From positions 237,559-301,558 of the forward strand of contig JASHNT010000141.1 in assembly GCA_030041495.1 (NCBI GenBank): a stretch of 64,000 bases of DNA, written 5' to 3'. The position numbers and the translations under genes were made by a program. This document shows positions 63,301 through 64,000 of the stretch, in pieces. The DNA is from Bryobacteraceae bacterium. GTDB taxonomy: Bacteria > Acidobacteriota > Terriglobia > Bryobacterales > Bryobacteraceae. The notes beneath the pieces are model-generated. The model made no database searches and was not told the origin of the DNA. It saw nothing but the letters and a program-made list of their open reading frames with translations. Positions within the stretch are counted from its first letter, which is position 1. Every line of letters starts with the position of its first letter.

Positions 63301-64000
63301 TCTCGGGCCTCCAGATGGCGACACTTGGTATGACGGGCTTCAGGTCAAAGCCACCAAGCGCTTTTCGCACGGACTGAGCGGGCTGATTGCGTACGCGTGG
63401 CAGAAGGAACAAGACCTCGGCTTGAACTCGCAGACCTCCTACGTCACGCCGGAAGATCCGCTCATCAACGATGTGTTCAATCGCCAGCAGAACAAGCAGC
63501 TTTCCGCCTTCGATCTGCCCCAGACCATAACCTTCTCTTTCAGCTACACCACTCCCAAACTGCCTAAGGCCGACAGCACGGGAATGAAGGCGCTCTCCTG
63601 GCTGGTCCGCGATTGGACTTACTCAGGCGTGCTGCGCTATCAGAGCGGATTCCTGATCCCCGTGCCGGGATCCAACAACCAGTTGTTCAACGATCTGGGC
63701 CGCGGATTCTTCGGTCCCGGCGCCAACAATCCCGCGATTTGGGGCGGTGCCGATACCTTCTACAACCGCGTGCCGGGCCAGCCTTTGTTCCTGGTTAGTC
63801 CCAACTCCCACTTTGACCCCACCACGCAACTGGTGCTGAACCCGAACGCCTGGACCGACGCGCCGTTGGGGCAATTCGGCACCTCCGCGGGTTTCTACAA
63901 TGACTTTCGCTGGCAGCGCCAGCCCGCGGAGAGCATGGCTTTCGGCCGCCTCTTCCCCATCGGCAAGGAAGGCCGTTATACCATCCAGATACGCGCCGAG
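60338..64000 (+). CDS. TonB-dependent receptor with N-terminal carboxypeptidase-regulatory-like domain, truncated by the window end
   Basis: The frame is open for 1221 codons to the right edge. The signal peptide is MRSLFAAGSLLLISVTALG. Residues about 22-105 are a carboxypeptidase-regulatory-like beta domain (GTITGTISDPASAVVANAMV, SNTGNYTVPQLPAGTYDLSI). A plug region follows (VNGMPSSSESINIEGQNANN, AEFGQAGGGYFNYTMKSGTN), then barrel segments (YGFTFGGPVVIPKIYNGHNR, GLFLQDTWKVTRKVTLNLGL). This is the OmpA-related, Oar-like receptor type common in Acidobacteriota, taking up large substrates such as glycans. The C-terminal beta strands are cut off. Confidence 0.93.
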   Translation, partial: MRSLFAAGSLLLISVTALGQTDRGTITGTISDPASAVVANAMVEAKNEATGVVYRASSSNTGNYTVPQLPAGTYDLSITVTGFKKFLRPKITVDVAAIVRIDAMLEVGTASESVTVTEAAPILDTESTQVAYNVATSNLNDLPVLTLSGSMNAYQGSSNFFEGNGGLGNIRNPLAGLELLPGTNFATDNVLRVNGMPSSSESINIEGQNANNGLMGQLTQMVQGSTDAIQEVAIQTSNYAAEFGQAGGGYFNYTMKSGTNQFHGSVYDYFTNEALNAGLPFTDAGTIESSKAGQHIRNPIRQNDYGFTFGGPVVIPKIYNGHNRSFFFFSFEQFRQSNFTTNTIADVPTTAYRQGNFAGALAPYIPCNADPNGQQVCLDEVFDPNSNHLVNGIMERTPFPNNQVPVTSIDPTALIIQNLIPQPNLPSASGLNNYLAPGYSDFRHTTIPSIKIDHNINDKMKLAAYYSATYTDSPQYNGFNQVFTTRVAQSILSQTTRLNFDYTIKPNLLLHIGAGLLHTSFPDQSPPFNQSTGINGGPLFPQGAPFPAAYFPYLGGLSSAFGGGWSGPGGFGNESGNFNESPSQIDIKPTFNSSVTWVRGNHTVKLGATAMLEGIPTVSDSRGPAGLYTFAQTETADPSQLGQPWAQFLGSGLGYASFFLGQVDSVGVGAPSDSRVGMHSYGLFLQDTWKVTRKVTLNLGLRWDYANLWNEEYGRIGSANFYMPNPTLGGREGGVEYEADCHCSFSQPYPYSIGPHLGVAYQISPKTVFRAGGSIAYGAPSDNAGFNLIFQDVVNVNPAGYGLPATLLKYGDPYGVGNVLGNPVLTWPNSFLNNQLEPAPAVGGAIPPSSPFVSITNTTGRLPRIFQWSIGFQQQVMKDLVVEADYVGNRGAWWVAPVMAGYPNYNTLTPQGLLSQWGLNVANENDHLLLNDPVESIAVQQRFPGVFPLTTLPNGTVVANSVYPGFPASEPLNQALRPWPQWQGVPPFLGPPDGDTWYDGLQVKATKRFSHGLSGLIAYAWQKEQDLGLNSQTSYVTPEDPLINDVFNRQQNKQLSAFDLPQTITFSFSYTTPKLPKADSTGMKALSWLVRDWTYSGVLRYQSGFLIPVPGSNNQLFNDLGRGFFGPGANNPAIWGGADTFYNRVPGQPLFLVSPNSHFDPTTQLVLNPNAWTDAPLGQFGTSAGFYNDFRWQRQPAESMAFGRLFPIGKEGRYTIQIRAE

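Overview
The window looks like a chromosomal segment of an Acidobacteriota bacterium, most likely of the Solibacter/Bryobacter type. The base composition is GC-rich. Several family-level hallmarks point the same way: a duplicated macrolide-type permease behind a PadR regulator (ADOP type), a TIGR03435 protein, a TonB receptor with an N-terminal carboxypeptidase-regulatory-like domain, tandem tannase/feruloyl esterases, and secreted proteins with Arg/Gly-rich linkers. This placement is inferred from the gene families; no rRNA or tRNA gene was seen.

Layout. 1-13.1 kb: start of a secreted protein, comEC, a Tat-exported bicupin oxalate decarboxylase, a dead REP-associated transposase beside REP palindromes, padR plus a split ADOP permease, a small toxin islet (hicBA and a HEPN protein), a membrane methyltransferase, topA and dprA. 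13.1-21.5 kb: a decayed RelE-type toxin locus, small conserved hypotheticals, a frameshifted membrane glycosyltransferase-like gene, a DUF2254 protein, NAD-type isocitrate dehydrogenase, a PilZ protein, a TIGR03435 protein and a long-chain acyl-CoA ligase. 21.5-28.6 kb: a methyltransferase, a LiaF-like protein with a LytS/LytTR two-component pair, orphan thiG, and a partial Tad set (cpaB-tadB-tadC). 28.6-40.6 kb: an iron-dependent dehydrogenase, two tannases, small stress-type membrane proteins with an AsmA protein, two enzymes or hypotheticals, the dnaK-dnaJ-hspR heat-shock operon and an exported phosphatase.

40.7-50.1 kb is the most notable block. It is a long run of minus-strand genes: two membrane proteins with a 47-aa gene between them, two AIM24-family proteins, a 55-aa membrane protein, a YdjI-type SPFH protein, S-adenosylmethionine decarboxylase, two DUF4178 proteins, a small exported protein, DUF350 and a membrane-embedded spermidine-synthase-like enzyme. 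Five of the soluble or peripheral proteins carry zinc ribbons. I read it as a polyamine-linked envelope maintenance or stress module.

50.1-64 kb holds secreted proteins (two paralogues, a DUF6152 protein, a metallo-beta-lactamase-fold protein with a damaged metal motif), an alpha/beta hydrolase, an HtrA-like protein lacking the catalytic His, and a 976-aa fusion of a PLP decarboxylase, TPR repeats and an ATP-grasp ligase. It ends in a long TonB-dependent receptor that runs off the right edge. Several genes are visibly broken by one or two frameshifts, so either the assembly has indel errors or this strain carries many young pseudogenes.
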